Assembly: GCF_035594125.1 (NCBI RefSeq)
Contig: NC_087171.1
Location: 14,439,267 to 14,503,266 of the forward strand
Direction: 5' to 3'
DNA: 64,000 bases
Origin: Scylla paramamosain
Taxonomy: Eukaryota > Arthropoda > Malacostraca > Decapoda > Portunidae
Under the pieces are notes generated by a model. It had not been told where the DNA came from. It was given only the letters and a program-made list of their open reading frames with translations, and did not search any database. The first letter of the stretch is position 1. Each line of letters opens with the position of its first letter. The position numbers were made by a program, and so were the translations under genes. This document shows positions 1 through 37,905 of this stretch, piece by piece.

Positions 1-178
1 CATGAAAACGCTGTTGTGATTATTTCTCAGGAGCGACGAGTCTCCATTGAATAGTTACTTATTTGAACGTAACTTTATTTGTTCAGTGACATTTTTATTG
101 TAACGCAAAAAGAAAAACTTGGCGTAACTATATTAAGATGACTAAATCCTCCTACATATTCAGAACAACGTAAGATAG

Positions 179-227
<49 letters not shown>

Positions 228-312
228 AAACTATACAAACTGAAATGTACCTATCTCTAATGATGACGTACAAGCTTTCCTACTGACCCTGCGTGCCCGC
301 TTGTCGCTGCAG
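1..312 (+). other. Cadherin intron (3' end of the intron upstream of the first visible exon)
   Basis: No coding signal. Contains a GT array at 181-225 and ends in the acceptor cttgtcgctgcag before 313. Confidence 0.7.
181..225 (+). repeat. (GT)n microsatellite
   Basis: About 22 uninterrupted dinucleotides inside the intron before the first visible exon. Confidence 0.95.
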
Positions 313-19392
<19,080 letters not shown>

Positions 19393-20833
19393 TAGACGAC
19401 CCCCAGGTAGAGTGAAGGTGAAGGTGGTGATGCACGCCGTCGGGGGGTGTGGCCTCAGGTGTGTTTCCAGGTATACAAAACATAATGTATCTTCGCCGTA
19501 AGTGGTTGTATGAATTCAGTAAGGCGTTGCTAATATTCCTAATGTTGTTTAGTTGTATTATTTTTTTGTTCCAAGGAATTGCTTTACTGCTTTTCCTATT
19601 GTGATACGAACCGCACGTAAGTCAGTGCTGAAGGCGACCAAAACCAAAGGTGCTTCAATCAAAGCTTCACCTCCTCCTCTCTCCCCTCCCATCACCTCAC
19701 CTCCCTCTGAAGGTGCCTGCGTGAGTTGTGAATCGACGCTTGTCTGGAAAACAAAAAAAACAAAAAAAGTAGGAAGTGAATTTTCGTGCTCGTCACACTT
19801 TGATAATACACAGCTTTAGAATTTGTATTGAAGTAATTAATTACGGTGATTTTTTTTTTTCCTTTCGAAAGTGTATGACTGTACATGAAAGTCATAAACA
19901 AACCGAAGATGAGTGTTGCTTAGTTCATAAGAATTGGTGTCCCGCGTACGGTCAAAGTGTGTGGTGTTCAGTGTAATGATTTGTTCTCCTGACGACGGTT
20001 GCAGCAGGGCGAGTGCTGTCAGATGGGTGCTCGTCCTCTTCTTTGTCATTGCTTTGAAATTGCTCCTCTGGTAAATGCAGACAATAATTTTGATTTGAAT
20101 TTGTAATCTTCAAAATTAAGCAGTATGTTCAAGTTATTATGTTTAAGTATATGATTAGCTCTTTATTTGTGTGTGCCTAATATGGGAACCACATTTAAAA
20201 GATAAGTTTTGTGATTCTTGCTCAACTGTGGGCGAAGCAGCAAGGCGGCGGCACCTCCAGCGCTGGCCAGGGCTCGGTGTGTGATGCAGCGGCGGGACCC
20301 TCGGTGAGGGGGAGGCTGCCGCGGCAAATCCAGTGCCCGGCGGTGCAAGAGCCAGTGTTGTTCACTAGTCGTGTGTGTGTCTTGGGAGACCAAACAGAAT
20401 GACCAAATGTACCGGGAAGGGCGTTGGTTGACGCTCTCAGGGGTCAACATGCCACTGCCTTTCTTTTTAGATGTAAGGTATGATTGATAGTTTTTGTTGA
20501 ATTTTATTTGATTTTTACGACTATTTTATACTCCAAGGACGGGAAGGAAGTCACATTATTTTGTAACACTTAATATAATGTAGCTTATCCGAGGCCAAAG
20601 TGTTTGTGATTGCGTGTATCTTTTATATAATCATTTAAAGTAAGGAAATTCTAATTTTAATTATTGTAGAGGGACAAGGAGCTGATTTCGATAAATCGTG
20701 ACGGAGAAACATCTCTGCTAAAGACGACTCGCTGCTGGCTGCTGGCCACCACCTGTACTGTAGATGCTGTCCCACCAGCAGCCGATGGGAAGCTGCCAGC
20801 TGCTTTCCTAGACCTGTCTGAACATGGAGACCA

Positions 20834-20839
20834 AATAAA
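20834..20839 (+). terminator. Candidate polyadenylation signal AATAAA (proximal)
   Basis: Canonical hexamer about 1.44 kb after the cadherin stop, on the sense strand, first of two in the presumed 3' UTR. Confidence 0.4.
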
Positions 20840-21099
20840 AGGAGACTAATAGACAAGAGTGGTAATGCTGGTCATTGGGACAGGCTAGGGAGGGCCCACC
20901 GTGACGGGAACAAGCAGCCCCACGCAGCTGTCAGAGCGGCTAGGCGGGAGCGGCACAGCGCGGCAGGTTGGGGCATGGTGTGCCTCAAGGCCATGTTTTA
21001 GACTGTTTTGAGTTTTATTGAGGTGCTTGTTGTTTTCTTATTAAGTTATGGATTGAATGAGATAAGAGTATGTAGGGACATTCCAACCAATAGCCTTTA

Positions 21100-21135
<36 letters not shown>

Positions 21136-21789
21136 GTGATTTTTATTAATTTCCGTGCCTCGCCTGGGTGGAGCCGGGCAGTGTACTGGCAGAGTCATCT
21201 GGACTGGCATGACAAACTTGACTTGTATTCATCTCTGTTTCCTGACGTGGAGGTGGCGCTGCCATCCTCCAGTCCTCACCTCGATTCCTTTGAATGTATA
21301 AAGAGTAAGTCTGTGTACATATCATAGTGTTTGAAGCTGTAGGTGTGTGAGTGTCTCGTGCCGAGAACACTGTTGTTTCTCACCGCGCCTTCCCTTAACA
21401 CAGAGCGCCCTGTTCCTCGCCCTACTAAGTGCACTTTGATTGGTCATTCTGAAACAGCTGTAAACCTGTGTTTTCAGTAGATTACCAAAGTATATACCTA
21501 CCCTATAAACAAGATGCTTAGTCAGTTTTATGACACTGAAACACATCCACACCAATCATATTTTGTCATGAAATACTGATTTTTTATACATTTCATAATC
21601 ATCTAAGTCTGCCCCTTTCCGTGCTGGCTGGAACACACACACCTACACACTAAATAAGTGGCTGTGGCGCGGCGGGAGTAGCCGGGCGGGGTGTTAAGGG
21701 TGCGGGCGACGGGACTAATGACTGGCCTCAGTGATTACTGTGTGGGGTAAACTATGTTGTGCAGCAGCTGTTTTGTATCGGCCATATAA

Positions 21790-21795
21790 AATAAA
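21790..21795 (+). terminator. Candidate polyadenylation signal AATAAA (distal)
   Basis: Canonical hexamer in an AT-rich setting about 2.4 kb after the cadherin stop, followed by a T-rich stretch. Alternative to the proximal signal. Confidence 0.35.
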
Positions 21796-21959
21796 TAACT
21801 TTATTTATACAGTATAATTTTCCTTCCTTTACTGATTAGTTTTAGTTTTCAAGCAAGACAGCATCTCGTGGCCCTGAGGGACTCCTGAGGGTGTGTGTGT
21901 GCATCACGTGTGCTTGGCGATCTTCCTCTGCTGCCTGGTGAGAAAGTGTAAAGATAAAA

Positions 21960-22090
21960 TTATTCAAAAGCAGTTGGTGTGAATAAGATTAATAAAGATT
22001 GTTTAGAAGCAGTCTAGAAAAATATGAATAAAAAGAGTATACAGAAGCAGTCCATGAAATAAAGACATTAAGTTATGCAGAAACCATTCA
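21960..22090 (+). repeat. Degenerate tandem repeat, period about 38 bp
   Basis: Related motifs caaaagcagt (21965), tagaagcagt (22004), cagaagcagt (22042) and cagaaaccat (22078) are spaced 39, 38 and 36 bases apart, each followed by AT-rich spacer. Confidence 0.6.
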
Positions 22091-23127
22091 CGAGTGTTTA
22101 ACTGATCAATTTGTCCAGAAAACGTGCATAAGAATAAAAAAAAAAAAAAAAATAGATAAATAAATAAATGTTTTGGTGCATTTACGTAATTTTATTTTAT
22201 TTTTATTTTTTCACGAATTGAACATTTTGCCAAGTTACAAGATGTTTACTCTTTCTTCCTTTCCCTCCACCGACTTGGTCTCCCCATATACCTTCCACCT
22301 TCCCTACGCTTTCCTTCCCCAACCTGCGCTTTTCAGGTCTCGCCCGTCTTCCCTATCCGGTTCTTCTCCACCCATCCAGTCGTTTCTCCCGTTAAAACCT
22401 GTTCTGCTAAGCCCCTATATTACATTAGTCTCAAGAACTAGAGAGAGAGAGAGAGAGAGAGAGAGACGCTGCTCCTCCGTCTTCGTGATGCATGACGTAA
22501 CGACGAGTGTTTCTTGGTCCTCGCTCACCATCTCTCTTCCTATAAATTTTCTCCACTTTTATAAAATTTTGGGTATTACGCGTGTGGCCTCTTGGCGCGG
22601 TGGTGGAGAAAGGCGGCACACACAGGCTGGAGGTGTTTGCTGTCGTTTATTTCACCGGGCATGGGTGTGCACGTGCTGCAGGAATACAATTACGAAAATG
22701 TATGCATTGCACATTCCAAGGCGCCGCGAAAAAGACCTCAACACCTCCCGCCTGCCGAATAATAAGAAAAGGCAAGAAGTGAAGAGGCTTTGCTGTGCTT
22801 GTTCCAGGACTAATTTGTATGCCACGTGGAGGCGCAGCGGTGATGAGAACCTTCGCGATAATTAGTGGACAAAGCTCATGAATTAAACGCTCTAAAGTTG
22901 GCTCCGAGGCGGATTATGTTAATGCGGCGTTTGTATTCCACTGCCTGCACGGACACGCGAGTCTTGCAATGAGACGCCGAAGAATGGGGACTCTTTAATC
23001 AATTAATAGATTATCTGCATAGACTCAGTTACTCGGCAAAATGCTACCAGTGAGCGCAAGGTGCAGACAGTAGTTCTCCAGGACAAAAGACTCCACTTGT
23101 ACAACTCACTGTGTGTTTGCCCCCATG

Positions 23128-23131
<4 letters not shown>

Positions 23132-23191
<60 letters not shown>

Positions 23192-23277
23192 AAGAAAGAG
23201 GAGTGCAGAATGGAGGAGGATATTGAGGGTCCTGGCAATAATTCGTATCTCTGAACATGTCACATTTTGTTTTTGCT

Positions 23278-23367
<90 letters not shown>

Positions 23368-23418
23368 TATTGTCCTGGCAATAATATGTATCTCTGAACA
23401 TGTCCTATATTTTTGCTT

Positions 23419-23490
<72 letters not shown>
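23132..23490 (+). repeat. Triple (GA)n block with duplicated spacers
   Basis: GA arrays at 23132-23187, 23280-23362 and 23421-23490. The spacers share gtcctggcaataat and gtatctctgaacatgtc (23229-23261 and 23372-23404), then ttttgctt before the next array, so array plus spacer was duplicated as a unit. Confidence 0.92.
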
Positions 23491-23492
<2 letters not shown>

Positions 23493-24560
23493 ACTTCACG
23501 TACTAAGTTCATTTTCCTATGATCCTCGTATATGGCAAATTAACATTCATGGAGCAACAGAGCCGTGGTACATAGTAGGAAAAACATTTACCAAGAAATT
23601 TGATAATGTGTAATGCATAAGACAATCGCATACTTAGGGTTCACTGTGGTGCTTCAGGTTTCGGAGACTCGAATGAACACCCAAAGCTTGAATCCCATGA
23701 AGCAGCTACGTTTCACTGTGCGCCGCGGAGTGATGGTGAGCGTGTGTGTCGAAACCGGAGATCAAATACTGACTTCTGGTCGGGACCTGCTTATACCACT
23801 GACATTTCCTCGTTAATGGCCCTTCAGTACAGTGTAGTAGAACACATAAATAGTGTCAGTGGTAAGAAAATAACTTCTTTAGCTAAGGTAATAATTGTTG
23901 CTGAGGCCGCCGTCCTGTTTGTCAGCCGGCAGGGGTCTGTAGTGAGGGACAGAGTTGCCAGTTTGTCTAAAAGTAAGTGATTGCTTCATTACTGTTTTCC
24001 TTGATCTTCAGGACTGATGTGTTTCAGGTGAGTGTTGTGACATGTCATGGTTATAGCAGATGCGTGTCACATATAACTTAGAACGTCTATCATAAGTCGT
24101 ATGTCATAAGTTATTACTAACATAGCCGTTTGCTTTATGTATAGAAGTTATCGATACAAAGGGCTGGCTCAGGAATGAACCCGAGCCAACTTTAGCATCA
24201 AGATCAAGTAGTCCGCTTTCTTGATTTCAAAAGCTGCTGTTTACTACTAATTTAAGTCTTCTATAATTTTTTCCTTCATTTTTATTTATTGGGAGAAGAG
24301 ACAGTGGATAAGATGGTAATTCCATCTTTAAAATACGGTAAATGTGATCCCGTAGGAGCGCCTCAGTGTAAACGAAAATAGTTTTCAAATGGCTTGGTGG
24401 CAAGGATGGCTTTCTCGACGAATCCGAAGTCCATCACTACTGCACAACTGGATTTTCTCAGTAGATTTTGCCAGCAGCAAGGTATCTAAATATTATGATC
24501 ACCTTCAATAAAGGCCTAAGTGGATTTCTCCATTCTTTCACTCTTTAAGGCGAATACTGT

Positions 24561-24675
24561 TCAACTTGGCAGTTGATGGTCCGAGTTGGTATTGCAAAAT
24601 TATCCGAGTTGGCTCACCAGGTGGCACGAGTCGGTAATAGTGAATGGTCCGAGTTGGCAATGGACCGAGTTGGAT
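24561..24675 (+). repeat. Cluster of ccgagttgg motifs
   Basis: The exact motif occurs at 24581, 24604, 24649 and 24665, with variants near 24561 and 24625. Spacing is irregular (about 16-45 bases). Confidence 0.7.
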
Positions 24676-25225
24676 GCACATATGTAAGGCTTTCTTCAAT
24701 ACATGGGTGACAAAGAGAGTACCTGCACAATCTAAATAATAATATCTAAGGAATTCCTTGTCACTAAGTTAATACGTCCTATCTGGGTAAATAATTCCTT
24801 CGTGAATACGGCCCCAGTTATCTCATTTTTTTCCTACGAGGCAGACTGGGCGACACTGCCACCTTTCATTTTCCAACAAACTCTTGCTGGCATTTTTCCT
24901 CCACGTAGGGAGCTCGCGGCACCTTCCATAGTCAGTCACTCCAGCCTTTCCCCCTTCCCTATATAAGCCTCACAGGCTCTTGTTCTCATGCAATGGCAAA
25001 CACGACATGGTCTCTTCTGTGTCATGTCGCTTCTTTACATGGCTGGGTGGGAGGGGAAGGCCTGGGAGGTAGTTTTGTAAGTCTCTTGTTACTAATCCAT
25101 CAAGAAAGGAAAGAGGATATCGTAAAGGGGGATTTAAGAGTGAAATACGATGGTGTCATTGCATTAGTTGGGTTGCTTTAGTTAAGGTGAAGTAAATACG
25201 TATAAGTTGATAAGCAGGGAAGGAT

Positions 25226-25237
25226 TCTCTCTCTCTG

Positions 25238-25289
<52 letters not shown>

Positions 25290-25290
25290 G

Positions 25291-25361
<71 letters not shown>
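25226..25361 (+). repeat. (CT)n microsatellite with interruptions
   Basis: CT array broken by ctgtctctgtct variants that recur twice, pointing to internal duplication. Confidence 0.95.
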
Positions 25362-25368
<7 letters not shown>

Positions 25369-25517
25369 GCTTTTATTGTGTCCTTTTATAAAGATAGCAT
25401 GTCCGCCTTTTCTCTAAGTTTAATATGGACATCTGGTAAGAATACATTGCTATACAGAAAAGTAATAAATAAAAGTATTAAAGTTTTTATTTAAACAGGC
25501 AAATAAGTGAGAACAGA

Positions 25518-27900
<2,383 letters not shown>

Positions 27901-27905
27901 AAAGT

Positions 27906-27906
<1 letters not shown>

Positions 27907-27954
<48 letters not shown>

Positions 27955-28022
27955 TAAAAAAACTGCATTACAGATAACACACACACACACATACATACAA
28001 ATAAAAAACTGCATTACAGATA
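27907..28022 (+). repeat. CA array with duplicated flank
   Basis: A CA array (27907-27951), then aaataaaaaaactgcattac and agat, a short second CA run, and a second copy of the same flank ending at about 28022. Confidence 0.85.
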
Positions 28023-28187
28023 TTAGATGCGGCCACAGGGAAAATAACAAATATTTATTCGTGTTGCGCCACGCAATATTTTATTCCTCGGTGCGGCCTG
28101 ACGTGTTCTGTGACTCGCCTGGGAAGCCTTACTGGGCAATGGACATGCTTAGGCTTTCGCTTACGGGGCCATCTCACCTCATTGCTG

Positions 28188-28288
28188 CGGCGCCAAACAC
28201 TCTTCAACCAATTAATCGCTCGTTGTATCGGCGCCAAACACTCTTCAACCAATTAATCGCTCGTTGTATCGGCGCCAAACACTCTTCA
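28188..28288 (+). repeat. 41-bp tandem repeat, 2.5 copies
   Basis: Units begin cggcgccaaacactcttca at 28188, 28229 and 28270. The first two are essentially identical over 41 bases and the third breaks off into cagtcagtcagtcg. Confidence 0.92.
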
Positions 28289-29330
28289 GTCAGTCAGTCG
28301 CTTTTATACGTACATAAGGAATACCCTATCACATTCTAATGAGTTTCGTGAGGCTTACAACTTCGAGGCATGCAGTGAAACGTTTGATCTCTTGACTGTT
28401 GATAAATTTTCAGAGTACTTCAACAGAAAGAAAATATACAAGTAAAACATCACGTAGAGAAGCACTCGTACATAAATACCTAGGGCAGTAATTTAAAAAA
28501 CTAGTTAAGGGATAAGTATTAAAAAAATGAAGAAAAATGTAATATTATCTACTGAATACTCAGATTTTTTCAGCGCTGCTCGTATATACATTTAAAATAA
28601 CTCTTTGTTTATGCTTAAAAAAAAAAAAAAAAAAAATACCGCGTGGGCAAACAGTCGTTGCGGGAAATTAAGGGAAAACAAACATCAAAGTTGCCATAAC
28701 ATGTTTGAGGTCTAGGAGAAAAAAATCATAATTACTCTGGTATGGAATGCACGACTGCACGACACTTTTTAGTAGTCAGGGACCACGTAGGCCTATCAGA
28801 TGGACTTTGCTTTGGTCTTAGGTAGCACACTGTCAGTCTGGAGGCAAAGCTAGAGAGACAAGACTAAGGCGGTTTGGTTAGTACAGTGGACAGATGGGGA
28901 ATGCATGGGCAGGAGGATGCAGAAAGGTACACAGGAGGCAGGAAGAGAGGAAATTCATGAGAAGAGATGTGCTGAAGGAAGACATGAGTAAGATAGATAT
29001 TAAAAAAAAAAAAGACAGACATAGATGAGGGTAAGGTGAAGAGTGATCCGCAGTGGGGAGTGGCGAACCAGAATAGAGCAAGAATAGAAGACAAGACCAA
29101 CATGACTCAACAATCACGACCCCTATTAGAGTAGCCAGACCAGACGTGAACAGCCGAGGGAAGAAAGGGTTGATGTACCGAGGTGATGATGATGAGGTGC
29201 TTCATATGAGCCAGGTTACCTTCAGTTTGTTGCTGTATGTGTGTCATACTTCCTGTTGTTTTATATGTATTTTGTGATTCTACGTATAGTCAGTGAATTT
29301 TACCTGTCTACCTATTGATTTATCTACTGG
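28289..29330. other. Intergenic sequence, no supported gene
   Basis: AT-rich, then purine-rich towards 29100. A short minus-strand match to the family A head (28773-28803) is the only structured item seen. Confidence 0.5.
28773..28803 (-). repeat. Possible small fragment of dispersed repeat family A
   Basis: Minus strand reads tctgataggcctacgtggtc then cctgac, like the catcaggcctacgcgtggca then gtccc core of the copy at 700-777. Too short to be sure. Confidence 0.35.

Positions 29331-34919
<5,589 letters not shown>

Positions 34920-35010
<91 letters not shown>
34920..35010 (+). repeat. (CT)n microsatellite
   Basis: About 45 dinucleotides with one ctcctc break near 34953. Confidence 0.95.
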
Positions 35011-35013
<3 letters not shown>

Positions 35014-35177
35014 AATTTCTTCAGTGCTCTCTCGCTCCCTACACACGTTGCTGCCTTCCCTGGTGTTCCCACGACAAAAGAAAACACCTGAGGTATCTGT
35101 ATAAACGCAATTCAATTGATAGCAATGCGTAACAGGCCATCAGCACAACATAGGTGAAAGCTTGACCCGAGAGGTAC

Positions 35178-35196
35178 ACGCGCGCGCGCGCGCGCA

Positions 35197-35292
<96 letters not shown>
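35178..35292 (+). repeat. Alternating (CG)n(CA)n tract
   Basis: Starts with about ten CG-type steps, then a long CA run with one cc break near 35233. Alternating purine/pyrimidine of this kind favours Z-DNA. Confidence 0.95.
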
Positions 35293-35293
<1 letters not shown>

Positions 35294-35689
35294 ATTAATG
35301 GCCGTAATTCTGTACTGAAGCGATTGATCACAACGTTTATTTTTGTCAGATATTTGTCCAATCACCACTCGAGGCGGCGCGGCGCCCACGCCTATGTGGT
35401 TCTTTAGTGGTCTTATTAGTGCGTAGATGAAAATAGTCTGGGTGTGGAGCCAAATGAAGTGTTCAGGCAATGGCCTTGTTAATTAACGTTGATTACCTTC
35501 ACGGGGACATTCCAGGAGAGAGTGAGTGTCCTTGCTAATGTATTTTTTTTTTTTTTTTTTTTTTGCAGATTCTGTCGATATACGCAGATCATGAGTCGCC
35601 TATGAAGTCATTCACACAATAAACCACCAGCCAGTGTTCCTTACTCTTCTTCCCACGATACTTTCAGCACCTGAGGCGTCTTCGTGATG

Positions 35690-35770
35690 CGGTGGTGCAG
35701 TGCTTAACCAATCTCCGGGAGTCCCATGGCGGGGATTCCAGTCTCTGTTCGGGTTGGCGGCACACAAAGT
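35690..35770 (+). repeat. Weak tRNA-like (SINE-type) fragment
   Basis: A-box-like ggtggtgcagtgcttaacc and a poor B-box-like ctgttcgggttgg about 50 bases later. A degraded tRNA-derived SINE is possible. Confidence 0.22.
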
Positions 35771-36386
35771 ACCTAGTTATATGGCACTGTATACAAATAG
35801 CTGCTTTAAAACATCTAGTGGATATGGAAACCCTAAAAACAAACTCGGCTTAATCGTCTCTCAGAGGTATAATAATGATTACAAAAAAGAAGCCATTTAA
35901 TTCCAGAAGTGGCTTGATATTCTGCTCTTTATTGATTCATGAAGCAGGAAGGTGGCAACATAGGAGAAAAAAAAAAAAAGAAGGGGGGGGGCTGCGTTTA
36001 CTGACTGTACCGTACATAGAAGGAGACGATAAAGTTAAGATGATGTTTTTATTCTTAGATTAACAACATGGACAGCAGAGGGACGAAAGACATTGTAGAT
36101 TCATTCCCTCACGAATTATTCAATAGAAATAGCTCCTGATTAAAAAAAGAAAAAGGAAAATAATTGGTAATCAAGATGCCATAGTCCAAGAAGAATATTT
36201 TCCCAACAGGATACGATGCAAAGGGGTAAGGAGGTTAAGCCGATTATAGTATTTCTGTTCCTGACACTTAACTTCTTCACGGATGTAAGAATGTTGGGGA
36301 TGTTGGTAATGCCTGAGCGCGGGCCAGATCCGTCTCCGCACCCTGCACGAAACCCGGACGCAGGAAGTCGCGGTGGCCGTGGCAAA

Positions 36387-36600
36387 GACCATATTCTGAA
36401 ACACTGCACCGTACTTGCACTATTTCAAAAGGCTCTAGTTATAATTACAGGGGTTTTTAAGTGTTTTTATCGATTCTAGTGGCAGATTAACAAGATTTCT
36501 ACATTATTAAGACGAGAAACAGTCTTGAGAACCTGGCTAATCATCTATGGTCTTGGAAAGTAGTCGTGGTGAGAGAGCAAAGCGTTTCTGAATACGGACC
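36387..36600 (-). mobile_element. MITE-like element (family B), second copy
   Basis: 214 bp with imperfect terminal inverted repeats (plus-strand ends gaccatattctgaaacac and gcgtttctgaatacggacc). The minus strand aligns to the cadherin intron copy at 2149-2338. No transposase frame; no clear target duplication seen. Confidence 0.65.
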
Positions 36601-37834
36601 AAAGTGTCGCCTCGCTTCCCCCTCCAGCTGATCACTCTTGACGCTCGTGACGTGATGATGATAAAGGACTTTGCGACAGCGTTTTGTCGTGTCACGCGTG
36701 CAGCGGCGGCCATCCCCACACGCTCCCCACGCTCCTATTAATTCAGCTCTGTGACATCAGTTGTGTCTGATGAACCTTGCTTGCATGTGACCTTTCAAAT
36801 TTTGTCAAAGAAACACTCACCTGTAATTAATGCATGTTTAATAGTAAGATTTAGACATATATGAGATAGATGGTGTGCGCTGGTGAAAAAGTAATGATCT
36901 ACGTATGGTTCGAGTCCATGACCTTCAGAGAGTAAAGTAATTTCCGTGAGTGCACAGTCAGAGTTTATAGCAAGCAAGGAGTTTACATTGTTTGGATACA
37001 CGCGAATCTTACAGCAAAAATAAAACCTATATTCTCTTCATCCTCATTTCCGTGGAAGGCGAGGCTAAAAGAAGTAATGAAACCAGCGAAAGGCCAAGGT
37101 TAGTCCGTGGAAAAAGCCAGCCAATAACGCTAACGTGTGGTGCAGGAGGCCCGCACCCGCCGCTAGTCTACACCAGCTGGCCAGGTCACGGGGGCCGCCA
37201 CCCCACGGGCCGCGCTCTGCCTCGCCTGCCGGAGTGGTGGCTGCGGGTTGCCTGTGCTTGCCTCGTCTCCCACTGGCATTACATTGAGACATTACATAGC
37301 AGTGCCCAACATTACACTCTTCCCATAGACTTTCCCAGTTCAGTGACATTACTAAGAACGATATAATGAATTGCTTCTTGATCATGTGTTCTGATAAACT
37401 CGCCTTCGGACGTTCTTAAATTTGGTAGAAAATGTCCCAGCAACCTCAAGGAAAACAGGAGGGTGTTCATGATATTCCGCAAAATTAAAAGTCTGTGAGG
37501 AATGGCCGCGTCAGCTGAGGCGCGTTTAGGTATTTTCTCTCGCATCGTAGATAGTTGTAGGTAATATTTATGATAAGCGTAAAATATGTTCTGGACGTCC
37601 TCTGTTCTTTATGTCCTGAATGGCTAAATGTATCGGCCCACCGTAGCTTTCCGTGGTGCAGTGTTTTCAAGCACGGAAGAAAAAAAAGAAAAAGTGCCGG
37701 GGTAATATATAATAACAGCAATAGGCATATTTTTCTCCTTGAATCATTATATAGCGGAAAGTAACAGCTGCACGAACATCGCCTGCGTACGCTGATGACT
37801 TCATGCACTGCCACGCCAAGAGAAGTGCAGGGGT

Positions 37835-37905
37835 GGCGGGGCGCGAACGCTGGGTGGCCATTTGTGGCAGACGCTGTGAGCCACTGAGCCACGCGTCTCC
37901 TGCCA
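37835..37905 (-). repeat. tRNA-derived SINE-like fragment
   Basis: On the minus strand a good A box (tggctcagtggc, 37880-37891) is followed by a B-box-like agcgttcgcgcc (about 37841-37852). A whole cloverleaf could not be drawn, so a SINE head is more likely than a functional tRNA. Confidence 0.33.

Larger units (their letters stand above)
19393..21815 (+). other. Cadherin 3' UTR and likely polyadenylation region
   Basis: Sequence after the cadherin stop holds no supported gene. AATAAA signals lie at 20834-20839 and 21790-21795; the UTR probably ends shortly after one of them, giving about 1.5 or 2.4 kb. A CA array at 21101-21134 would lie inside the longer form. The end is inferred from signals only. 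Confidence 0.45.
21816..25220. other. Intergenic sequence without supported gene
   Basis: AT-rich, with short ORFs only. Notable contents are a 38-bp degenerate repeat (21960-22090), a short GA run (22439-22466), the triple GA block (23132-23490) and a cluster of ccgagttgg motifs (24561-24675). Confidence 0.6.

Noticed and set aside
37065..37385. Overlapping GC-rich ORFs on both strands
   Set aside because: No domain; GC-rich DNA gives few stops. Could be part of an unknown exon but not supportable.
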